30,287 nucleotides of DNA from an uncultured Lachnospiraceae bacterium. GTDB lineage: Bacteria > Bacillota > Clostridia > Lachnospirales > Lachnospiraceae. Both the position numbers and the translations under genes were made by a program. Shown piece by piece: positions 1-6,055 of the stretch. The notes below the pieces were generated by a model that had not been told where the DNA came from, made no database searches, and saw only the letters and a program-made list of their open reading frames with translations. The stretch spans positions 1 to 30,287 of the forward strand of contig CAJUTC010000041.1 in NCBI GenBank assembly GCA_910589195.1, in the 5' to 3' direction. The first letter of the stretch is position 1, and every line of letters begins with the position of its first letter.

Positions 1-65
1 ATCTGATTCCTGGCTGGAAGTTTGATCCAAAAAGGCCATGCCTGGTACGGTAGTTCCATAAAACC

Positions 66-143
66 TTTGACATCATAGGAAAGTTATGAGATCGCTGCTT
101 TCCGGCACGATAATGGCAAACGATCTTTTAACACCAACATTAT
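66..143. repeat. Degenerate copies of a dispersed intergenic repeat
   Basis: Positions 111-143 carry the core TCTTTTAACACCAACATTAT, nearly the same as cores at 8237-8256 and 10827-10846. Positions 65-77 (CTTTGACATCATA) look like an internally deleted remnant of the same element. The repeat lies in non-coding DNA only. The match was found by eye, so the boundaries are approximate. Confidence 0.45.
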
Positions 144-148
144 GGAAT

Positions 149-178
149 AACCAATTATAGAAGAACCAATGATAGGAG
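149..178. repeat. Short tandem repeat, 2 x 15 bases
   Basis: AACCAATTATAGAAG at 149-163 is followed directly by AACCAATGATAGGAG at 164-178, 13 of 15 bases identical. It sits in the 327-base stretch downstream of the AEC transporter. Apart from this, repeat fragments and a terminator-like hairpin, I see nothing coding in 1-327. Confidence 0.5.
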
Positions 179-246
179 AAACAAAACCCCGGTATTTTTG
201 CACAAGCATTATCCTTACAGATAAGCGTAAGCAAGCAGCCGGGGTT
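179..246 (-). terminator. Probable terminator of the AEC transporter gene
   Basis: AACCCCGG (185-192) pairs with CCGGGGTT (239-246). Read on the minus strand the second arm is followed by TTTTGTTT. Inside the loop CTTAC/GTAAG can also pair. It lies about 80 bases after the stop codon of the minus-strand transporter. The loop is long, so this is not a textbook terminator; it could also serve an unseen plus-strand unit because the other flank (TTGTTCTTGTCTT) is T-rich too. Confidence 0.38.
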
Positions 247-327
247 GTTCTTGTCTTATAGGAAAATGCGTCCTGTAAAGCAAAAACTTTCAGTTTTGCG
301 TGGCCGTGTCCCAGAGCATGGGTAAAG

Positions 328-1236
328 TTAAATAAGCAGCATTAAAACAGGAATCGTAGCCAAAGAGATTAAAGTGGTGGTTATAATGCACCGGGACGCG
401 TAATCTTCGTCAGCGCCGTACTTGGCGGCTAGCAAGGCGCTGGTGCTTCCGGCAGGCATTCCGGTAAGAATCAAAGAAACGCCAGTCAGCATAGGGTCAA
501 AACGCAAAAACTTCATTAAAATCAAGGCAATCAAGGGCAGGCCTAATAACCGCACAAACGCCAGATAAAAAATACTCGGCTCCAGCAGGGTTTTCCAGGA
601 AATTCCAACTAACATGGTTCCGATAACAATCATAGAGAGGGGTGACGTAATGGCTCCAATGTTGGCGATAGCCTTATCTAAAAATTCCGGGAAAGGGAGA
701 TTTAAAATCCGGCGTGCCAGTCCCAAAAATACAGTGATAATGCAGGGATTTAAAAATATATTTTTGCACTTGCTTTTCAAATCTGAGGAAGTAAACAGGG
801 AAAGGCCGGCAGTCCACATCATAATCCGGTTGGGAATAATAAAAATGGACGCATATAGAAGGCCATCTGCCCCATAAACAGAAGATACCATAGGCATGCC
901 TAAAAATCCGGAATTATTTACTAGAGTGCAGTACTGGAGAATGCTTTTGCGCTCTTTGGGAAAGCGGCGGTAAAGGATATTCCCTCCTATATAAGACAGG
1001 ATAGCAATGCAGAAAGCCACAAAAAAAGCCATAGCAGTTTTTTTCAGCACATCAGGAGTTAAGGTCTTATTGAACGAATTAAAAATCATACATGGCAGCG
1101 TGATTTTTAAAATAAAGTCTACTAATTTTTGCTTTGTCTTTAAATCAATCAACTCTTTTTCGCGGCAGTACATTCCAACAGCCAGATAGACCAAAAGGAT
1201 AAGCTGGGCATTTACCATATTGATAAAACCTTCCAT
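328..1236 (-). CDS. AEC-family transporter (auxin efflux carrier/malonate permease type)
   Basis: An integral membrane carrier of about 302 residues, the usual size of the AEC family, whose bacterial members export or exchange organic acids or amino acids; the substrate cannot be told from sequence. About ten hydrophobic segments are visible, arranged as two halves around a polar centre, with the family's conserved helix-breaking features such as NNSGFLGMP and, near the end, a GMPAGSTSALLAAKYG stretch. The frame is open further upstream to 1320, but I start at 1236 because MEGFINMVNAQLILL lines up with the common family N-terminus and a GAGG lies 12 bases upstream; 1218 (MVNAQ) is an alternative. 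It is transcribed alone, divergent from the cupin gene. Family call firm, substrate unknown. Confidence 0.88.
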   Translation of the reverse strand: MEGFINMVNAQLILLVYLAVGMYCREKELIDLKTKQKLVDFILKITLPCMIFNSFNKTLTPDVLKKTAMAFFVAFCIAILSYIGGNILYRRFPKERKSILQYCTLVNNSGFLGMPMVSSVYGADGLLYASIFIIPNRIMMWTAGLSLFTSSDLKSKCKNIFLNPCIITVFLGLARRILNLPFPEFLDKAIANIGAITSPLSMIVIGTMLVGISWKTLLEPSIFYLAFVRLLGLPLIALILMKFLRFDPMLTGVSLILTGMPAGSTSALLAAKYGADEDYASRCIITTTLISLATIPVLMLLI

Positions 1237-1353
1237 ATTAATCTGTAACCTCATTTCTTTCTCAGAACGTGTTTGAAAACGGTTTTGGCAGTGTAAGACC
1301 CGTTTGGATGCGGATGTCATAACACCGTTTTAAGCACCGTTTATATCAATATA

Positions 1354-1383
1354 AGTATAGCGCAGGTTGAATCAATCGGCCAA
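1354..1383 (-). promoter_or_regulatory. Candidate promoter of the AEC transporter gene
   Basis: On the minus strand TTGGCC (1378-1383) and TATACT (1354-1359) are separated by 18 bases. The -10 box is near consensus, the -35 is moderate. The start would leave a leader of roughly 110 bases before the chosen start codon. Confidence 0.4.
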
Positions 1384-1479
1384 TTACTTTTTCTTAGAGC
1401 CGGATTCGCTTTTGCTAATAGTTACGCACAATGAAACGAGAGCGTGGCATGATGGGAATAAGATTTAAATACACCTGGT

Positions 1480-1507
1480 TTTCAAATTTAGTAATCTATG
1501 ATAGAAT
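1480..1507 (+). promoter_or_regulatory. Candidate promoter of the cupin gene
   Basis: TTTCAA (1480-1485) and TAGAAT (1502-1507) are 16 bases apart, upstream of the cupin gene. The -35 box is weak. The leader of about 120 bases shows no obvious regulatory RNA. Confidence 0.35.
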
Positions 1508-1637
1508 AAAGAAATGTATCTCTTATCCGCAGCCTGACGGCGGTGGACATAGTAGAATTTAAGGAAACATACCACAATCTAGCGGCTGTAGGCATGGTGA
1601 AAGAAACATATTGAGAATAAAACAGGAGGAAGAACAT

Positions 1638-1967
1638 ATGTATGTAGAAAACAAAAATATTCCATTGGAACCGGCAGGGGAAGGGGTAGAGCGGAAGATC
1701 CTGGCGTATGCTCCAAATCTGATGACAGTAGAGCTTACATTTCAAAAAGGGGCGGTAGGCGCAAAACACAGCCATCCTCATGAGCAGATCGGCTATCTGA
1801 TTTCCGGCTCTCTTTTATATCAGGAGGAAGGCCAGGAGGACAAGATTTTGGTAACAGGAGATACTTACTATGTAGCGCCGAATGTAGTCCACGGGGTAGT
1901 TGCCCAAGAGGATACAAAGCTTTTAGATATTTTTACCCCCATGCGGGAAGATTTTATTAAGAAATAA
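1638..1967 (+). CDS. Small single-domain cupin protein
   Basis: A 109-residue beta-barrel cupin. The first metal-binding cupin motif is visible as HSHPHEQIGYLISG (residues 44-57), and the second as GDTYYVAPNVVHGV (74-87), giving His46, His48 and His85 as probable metal ligands with Gln50 nearby. Proteins of this size are often annotated as cupin-domain proteins of unknown reaction, some acting in sugar or uronate catabolism (KdgF-like) or as small-molecule sensors; nothing here decides. The start at 1638 has AGGAGG 8 bases upstream; the in-frame ATG at 1611 has no such site. A terminator follows at 2019-2067, so the gene is monocistronic. Confidence 0.85.
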   Translation: MYVENKNIPLEPAGEGVERKILAYAPNLMTVELTFQKGAVGAKHSHPHEQIGYLISGSLLYQEEGQEDKILVTGDTYYVAPNVVHGVVAQEDTKLLDIFTPMREDFIKK

Positions 1968-2018
1968 GCAGCCATCTTTTAGAGCATTGGAAAGAAGCAG
2001 AGAGAAAGAAGCAGAAAG

Positions 2019-2071
2019 CAAGCGGCTGCTCACAAGACCATCAGGCAGACAGACAGCCGCTTGTTTGTTTG
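2019..2071 (+). terminator. Intrinsic terminator of the cupin gene
   Basis: CAAGCGGCTG (2019-2028) pairs perfectly with CAGCCGCTTG (2054-2063), followed by TTTGTTTG. The loop is 25 bases. It separates the cupin gene from the convergent spoVAF-like gene. Confidence 0.65.
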
Positions 2072-2131
2072 ATAGAACGTTTATCTGGCAGCGCAAAGAT
2101 TATTTTACAGGACGATATAATGCTTGACTGC

Positions 2132-3541
2132 TTACTTTTCTATGTGAGGAAGCCGGCACCGGAGGAACCGCTTTTTAATTTCGTTGAAATGGAAGGGGAT
2201 CAACGGATAAATATAACTTTTCCCTGCTATCGTCCGGTTAAAGACTACAGCGCAGGCTGCGATAATAATTCCTGCCCAGAACCCATACCAGTTAAAGAGG
2301 GCAGTTAAAATTAAAATAAGGATCCGCATAAATTTAAGGGCATACCCCAGCTCAAAGCTTGCCTGGGAGTAATTGGCTACCGTTACAAAAGCCATATAAA
2401 GCATGGTTTCGCTGTTAAACCATCCGGATTTCACCGAATATTCTCCTAATACAATACCAGCAATTACACTCAAAGGGGTAGTCAGCATACTGGGAGTATT
2501 GATGGCTGCCAGCCTTAGGCCGTCGATGGCAAATTCCAAGATCATAAGCTGATAAAATACAGGCACATGGGGCGGATCGGACAAGCGGATAAAGTCAAGC
2601 CAAGAGGGGATGGATTCCGGGTTTTGAAGCAGAACCAGCCAGAGGGGCGTTAACAACAAAGTAAGAATGGAAATGGCCATTCTGGAAAGCCTCAGGTAGG
2701 TTCCGGTAATTGGTGGGAAATAGTAATCATCGGCCTCCTCAATAATATCAAATACGGAAGAGGGAAGAATCATGGCAGCCGGGGAATTGTCCACCAGGAT
2801 TACAATATTTCCCTCTAAAATCGAAGCGGCGGTTGTATCGGGCCGCTCTGAAAACTTAAATTTTGGAAAAGGATTGTACCATTTATGAGGATAGATACAT
2901 TCCGCCAGGCTTTCCTGGTTCATGGTCAGCGCGTCTACATGAAGGGTTTCAATCCGCTTTTTTATATCGGCCAGCAGCTTTTCATCGGCCCGTCCTCGCA
3001 TATAGCAGATGGCAATGTCTGTGTGGGAGCTTTCTCCCGCGCTCATGATCTCCATGGTCAGTTTCGGATCTCTGATCCGGCGTCTGATCAGGGCAGTATT
3101 AAAAATCAGGGTTTCTACAAAGCCATCCCGGGATCCACGCATCACTTTATCCTTTTCTGGTTCGCCAACACCTCTGGCCGGATAAGTGCGGCAGTCAATG
3201 GTCAGACATTTATCATAACCGTCCAGAAACAGGCAAGTAATACCAGTCAGGAGTTGGGTAATGGTGGATTCCTCGTCTGATACCAGACCGATTTCGCCGT
3301 AGGGGATGTATTTTTTTGAAAAGCCATGGGCATCGTTTGGCATATCTTCCGGCTTGATGGATTGGAATACCTGGAGGATTTTTAACAAAACTTCATCTTT
3401 GGTCAAACCATCTACAAAAAACAGGCATCCTTTCCGCCCGCCGATTTCCACTACCCGGTAAACCACATCAAAGCATGTTTCCACCTGCAGGGTGTTTTTT
3501 AAATGTTGGATATTGCTTGATAAATCAGTAGAAAAATTCAT
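2132..3541 (-). CDS. spoVAF: SpoVAF-like GerA-family spore protein
   Basis: A 469-residue membrane protein of the GerA A-subunit family. The N-terminal soluble half holds the hallmark GEPEKDKVMRGSRDGFVETL (about residues 126-145), then RRRIRD, an EIMSAGESSHTDI stretch and WYNPFPKFKFSERPD; four to five membrane segments fill the C-terminal half. The EIM.xGE.S.TDI and YNPFP signatures resemble Bacillus SpoVAF more than GerAA nutrient receptors, and there is no B- or C-subunit gene beside it, which supports SpoVAF. SpoVAF is known to work with the SpoVA channel for dipicolinic acid in the inner spore membrane and to amplify germination. It stands alone here, away from any spoVA operon. AGGAGG lies 8 bases before the ATG. 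TGAATA and CATACA boxes upstream (3575-3602, 15 apart) faintly resemble a forespore sigma-G promoter, but the spacing is short. Confidence 0.85.
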   Translation of the reverse strand: MNFSTDLSSNIQHLKNTLQVETCFDVVYRVVEIGGRKGCLFFVDGLTKDEVLLKILQVFQSIKPEDMPNDAHGFSKKYIPYGEIGLVSDEESTITQLLTGITCLFLDGYDKCLTIDCRTYPARGVGEPEKDKVMRGSRDGFVETLIFNTALIRRRIRDPKLTMEIMSAGESSHTDIAICYMRGRADEKLLADIKKRIETLHVDALTMNQESLAECIYPHKWYNPFPKFKFSERPDTTAASILEGNIVILVDNSPAAMILPSSVFDIIEEADDYYFPPITGTYLRLSRMAISILTLLLTPLWLVLLQNPESIPSWLDFIRLSDPPHVPVFYQLMILEFAIDGLRLAAINTPSMLTTPLSVIAGIVLGEYSVKSGWFNSETMLYMAFVTVANYSQASFELGYALKFMRILILILTALFNWYGFWAGIIIAACAVVFNRTIAGKSYIYPLIPFHFNEIKKRFLRCRLPHIEK

Positions 3542-3761
3542 AGGATTCCTCCTCGTCGGGAAATTTGTTAATTCGTGTATGAACCAATTATCCGGTTATT
3601 CAAACACAAGAATACTTAAATAAGCAGTTGTCCGGCAACTTAGAATAGCAAAATTAGTATGTCCGGCTTAACCGAAATTATGAAAAAAGATACTGAGGAG
3701 AGAAATTGAAAGAATAGAACTGAATTTTTTGGATCAATTATATAAAAAATAACAAAAAACA

Positions 3762-3790
3762 TTGACATTTATGTAGAAAAGTGCTATATT
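3762..3790 (+). promoter_or_regulatory. Strong sigma-A promoter for the candidate small RNA
   Basis: TTGACA (3762-3767), 17-base spacer, TATATT (3785-3790). The predicted start is about 3797. No plus-strand gene follows before the terminator at 3888-3928 and the next gene is on the minus strand, so the promoter must serve a non-coding transcript or an unseen tiny ORF. Confidence 0.7.
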
Positions 3791-3796
3791 ACATTT

Positions 3797-3929
3797 TGTA
3801 AGAAGCACAACGGGGTGCCTTACACGATAGTTTGGTATGGGGATGCCAAAGTTTAAACTAATAGTGTGACGGTTTTGAACGTGACCGGAGAGCTGCTTTC
3901 TGTGGGGGAAAGGCAGCTCTCATTTTTTA
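3797..3929 (+). ncRNA. Candidate free-standing small RNA, about 133 nt
   Basis: The interval lies between a near-consensus promoter and an intrinsic terminator in a gap where both flanking genes run on the minus strand. Three hairpins can be drawn: GTAAG (3798-3802) with CTTAC (3819-3823) continuing as GCAC/GTGC around loop AACGGG with an AA bulge; TTTGGTAT (3831-3838) with ATGCCAAA (3843-3850) closing a GGGG tetraloop; and CGGT/ACCG (3870-3873/3884-3887). The fourth is the terminator. TTACAC (3820-3825) could instead pair with GTGTGA (3864-3869), an alternative fold. I do not recognise 6S, SRP, tmRNA, RNase P or a known riboswitch consensus. The longest ATG-started reading inside is a 10-codon ORF without a ribosome binding site. 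Function unknown. Confidence 0.55.
3888..3928 (+). terminator. Intrinsic terminator of the candidate small RNA
   Basis: GAGAGCTGC (3888-3896) pairs with GCAGCTCTC (3913-3921), extended by TTTC/GAAA past one bulged base, followed by ATTTTTT. The T-run is only on the plus strand, so the terminator belongs to a plus-strand transcript. Confidence 0.75.
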
Positions 3930-3934
3930 TCGGA

Positions 3935-3968
3935 TCAGAAAGGAAAGACCTTTGAATTTCCGTTCTGA
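3935..3968. repeat. Inverted repeat without T-run between convergent units
   Basis: ATCAGAA plus GGAAA on the left pairs with TTTCC plus TTCTGAT on the right around a 10-base loop, with one mismatch. It has no T-run on either side. It lies between the small RNA terminator and the tcdA stop codon, and could act as an mRNA 3' end barrier for tcdA. Confidence 0.4.
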
Positions 3969-4001
3969 TAAAAAGCCTTTCGGGTATGCCACTTTTTTCA
4001 C

Positions 4002-4736
4002 TTAGCAGGTTCCGGATAATATGCGGATCACTTCCCCCGCTATGAAAAGACCTGCTACTGGAGGGACAAAGGAGATGCTGCCCGGGGCGGGGCGCCCTGT
4101 TTGGTTTGTTTCCCCAGCAGAAAGAGAGGGGATAGGAGGCTCTTTTGAGTAAAGAACCTTTAAGGAATGAATCTCTCGTTTTTTCAGTTCCCGGCGCATA
4201 ACACGGCAAAGAGGGCATACGCTGGTTTTCGAAATATCGGTAATTTCAAATAGCTCTGGATGGAGTTTATTCCCGGTTCCCATGGAAGAAATCAGGGGAA
4301 TCTTGGTTTTGGTGGCATATTCTGCTATGGCCAGCTTTGCCGCTACTGTATCGATGGCGTCAATGATGTAATCTGGCTGCTTACCGGCTGTAGCTGCCAC
4401 TTCCTCCATCAGAAGATTCAGGTTTTGCGGCAAGACAAACGCCTGCCAGGTAAAAACCTGGCAGGAAGGGAAAATGTCGGCGATTTTTTCTTTCATCACC
4501 TCTGTTTTCTTTTGTCCTATGGTGCTATGGAGGGCAATGGACTGACGGTTTAAGTTGGTAATGGAAACCGCGTCATGGTCAACTATGCTGATTCGTCCTA
4601 TACCGCTTCTGGCGAATGCTTCTATGCAGTGGGATCCTACGCCGCCGGCGCCGAAAATAAGTACATGGCTGTGCTTCAGCCGTTTCAGCCCTTCCTTCCC
4701 AATCAGCATTTCGGTTCTGGAAAATTCATGTTCCAT
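4002..4736 (-). CDS. tcdA: tRNA threonylcarbamoyladenosine dehydratase (ThiF/E1-like)
   Basis: A 244-residue member of the E1-like superfamily that uses ATP to cyclise t6A at position 37 of ANN-decoding tRNAs to ct6A (E. coli TcdA/CsdL). The nucleotide-binding loop GAGGVGS is at residues 29-35, the NLNRQ signature at 61-65, Asp126 and Asp129 in the IDAIDTVAAK stretch, SMGTGNKLHP at 151-160, and a CPLC pair (Cys174, Cys177) that may bind metal. Length and motif order match TcdA rather than MoeB or ThiF, whose sulphur-carrier partners are absent here. It starts 24 bases after the hemerythrin stop, so the two genes are probably co-transcribed; an AAAGGA lies 10 bases before the ATG. Call secure. 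Confidence 0.9.
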   Translation of the reverse strand: MEHEFSRTEMLIGKEGLKRLKHSHVLIFGAGGVGSHCIEAFARSGIGRISIVDHDAVSITNLNRQSIALHSTIGQKKTEVMKEKIADIFPSCQVFTWQAFVLPQNLNLLMEEVAATAGKQPDYIIDAIDTVAAKLAIAEYATKTKIPLISSMGTGNKLHPELFEITDISKTSVCPLCRVMRRELKKREIHSLKVLYSKEPPIPSLSAGETNQTGRPAPGSISFVPPVAGLFIAGEVIRILSGTC

Positions 4737-4760
4737 GTAGGCAAAGTCCTTTCCAAACGT

Positions 4761-5159
4761 TTATGCCTGCTTTAAAAAGGCGCTAAGTTTTTTGTCTTCT
4801 GTCCGGATATGGCTGATAAGAAGCGCCACATGCTTGTTTAATGTTCCTAAATCAGCCATAGAAGGATCTTTTGATGAAATTGTGGAAATAATTCCTTTTA
4901 ACGTTTTTTTGTAGCTTTCATGGAACGACCGGTGAGCTTCAAGTCCAGGATATTTTGCGTTTCGCTGAAGCCGCTCTTCGTTGGAAAAATGGGTGTTCAC
5001 ATAGCGGAGCAGAAATTGGGTGGCAGAGTCCATAGATGCCCTGCCCTGGCCTTTTGAGCAGGCGTCTAATAGCTGGTTAACCGCCTTAAACAGCTCCCGG
5101 TGTTCGTTGTCAATCATTGGGTTTCCCGTTTCTAAGTCTTTTGTTATTTCATATCTCAT
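4761..5159 (-). CDS. Bacteriohemerythrin (non-haem di-iron O2/NO-binding protein)
   Basis: A 132-residue single-domain hemerythrin. The ligand set is complete: His20 in MIDNEHREL, HxxxE in THFSNEE, HxxxH in HRSFH, and HxxxxD in HIRTED. Stand-alone bacterial hemerythrins bind O2 reversibly or handle NO and iron; in an anaerobe a role in oxygen or NO detoxification or sensing is likely but inferred. The start at 5159 is chosen because GGAAGGA lies upstream and the protein then begins close to the first helix; an earlier in-frame ATG at 5204 adds 15 unlikely residues. It lies between an Fe-S type Rrf2 regulator (85 bases upstream) and tcdA (24 bases downstream), all minus strand. Confidence 0.9.
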   Translation of the reverse strand: MRYEITKDLETGNPMIDNEHRELFKAVNQLLDACSKGQGRASMDSATQFLLRYVNTHFSNEERLQRNAKYPGLEAHRSFHESYKKTLKGIISTISSKDPSMADLGTLNKHVALLISHIRTEDKKLSAFLKQA

Positions 5160-5244
5160 AACGTATCCTTCCTTTCTGTAATGAAATAAATAGATGTTTT
5201 TCAATTGCCTGCTGAAATATCAATATCGTTTGCTTTTTGAAAAC

Positions 5245-5676
5245 CTACATCAGATTTACATCCGGCATAGAACGCTGCTCCCTGACTAAATCGGCCAAAG
5301 TTACCTGATCCACAACCTGGTTGATGGCATCCTTTAATTCGGTCCAGACATGGAGCGTGGCACAGTGGCCGGATCGGCTGCACTGGTTGATTTCATCATC
5401 CAGGCAGGCTACCGGAGCCAGGCTGCCCTCAGTCAGGCGCAGGATTTGGCCTACCGTATACTGGCTGGGATCCTTAGCCAACCGGTAGCCGCCCTGGGCG
5501 CCCCGCATACTTTTGATGTAGCCGGCTTTGCAGAGTATAGTTGCAATCTGTTCTAAATATTTTACAGAAATTTGCTGGCGTCTGGCTACCTGGCTGATTT
5601 TAGTACATTCCTCAGGGTTAAGGGCAAATTCTAACATCATCCTTAGTGCGTAGCGGCCTTTTGTGGATATCTTCAA
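5245..5676 (-). CDS. Rrf2-family transcriptional regulator, IscR-like
   Basis: A 143-residue winged-helix regulator beginning MKISTKGRYALRMM, the typical family N-terminus. The recognition part holds QISVKYLEQI and the wing RGAQGGYRLAK (58-68). Three cysteines, Cys91, Cys99 and Cys105, spaced C-x7-C-x5-C and followed by His108 region (CATLHVW), match the Fe-S cluster binding part of IscR-like proteins (E. coli IscR 92, 98, 104 and His107). It likely senses cluster state, redox or NO. I start at the TTG at 5676: GGAGG is 8 bases upstream, whereas the GTG at 5685 overlaps that site. No nifS/nifU or isc genes are in the window, so its usual partners are elsewhere. It may regulate itself and the divergent nadE through the intergenic region. 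Confidence 0.88.
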   Translation of the reverse strand: MKISTKGRYALRMMLEFALNPEECTKISQVARRQQISVKYLEQIATILCKAGYIKSMRGAQGGYRLAKDPSQYTVGQILRLTEGSLAPVACLDDEINQCSRSGHCATLHVWTELKDAINQVVDQVTLADLVREQRSMPDVNLM

Positions 5677-5825
5677 GGAACGCACCTCCGTTCTTCATTC
5701 TGCGTCATTTGACTGAAAATGAACATGTTAGCCTAATGAGCAAATAGCTGGGTTAATTTGCCCGATGATCAAGCAGACACGCTCCCAAGTGCTTTTATAA
5801 GCACCTTCATAGAGTACTCCAATAT

Positions 5826-5852
5826 TTTACTCAATTTTCGGTTGAATGTAAA
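5826..5852. promoter_or_regulatory. Inverted repeat, possible Rrf2 operator
   Basis: TTTACTCAA (5826-5834) and TTGA-AT-GTAAA (5842-5852) form an imperfect dyad, 14 bases before the nadE -35 box and between the divergent Rrf2 and nadE genes. The position fits an operator; no family consensus is matched convincingly. Confidence 0.3.
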
Positions 5853-5865
5853 TAAAAAAATGAAA

Positions 5866-5894
5866 TTCACATTTGGGGAATAATGTAGTATACT
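5866..5894 (+). promoter_or_regulatory. Sigma-A promoter of nadE
   Basis: TTCACA (5866-5871), 17-base spacer, TATACT (5889-5894). It implies a leader of about 155 bases before the preferred nadE start. The leader begins with GAGCGTGTTTGAAAA, which resembles GAACGTGTTTGAAAA at 1265-1279. Confidence 0.6.
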
Positions 5895-6055
5895 AGAGCG
5901 TGTTTGAAAATTGCTTTTTAATAGAAGGTAATTTCCGGACACAATAGGGAATTGCTATGAGTATATTTGAAAGCTCAGCCGCAAAACATGGGCAGAGGAG
6001 TTTTTCAGAATGCTTTTATGATCAAAATAGTAGAGAAGAAGGAGCAGGAATACGT

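Noticed and set aside
1268..1285. A catabolite-response (cre) element near TGAAAACGGTTTTG
   Set aside because: It misses the conserved final CA and its relation to the AEC promoter is unclear; kept only as part of the shared-box observation.
2069..3280. Plus-strand ORFs (2069-2308, 2863-3048, 2885-3280) opposite the spoVAF-like gene
   Set aside because: They overlap a well-supported family member on the other strand, have no ribosome binding site and no recognisable composition.
3575..3602. A sigma-G promoter for the spoVAF-like gene
   Set aside because: TGAATA and CATACA boxes are suggestive but only 15 bases apart, shorter than known forespore promoters, so it is not listed as a feature.
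3837..3869. A 10-codon ATG ORF within the small RNA candidate
   Set aside because: No Shine-Dalgarno site precedes it and the start codon lies inside the GGGG-loop hairpin; too short to claim as a peptide.
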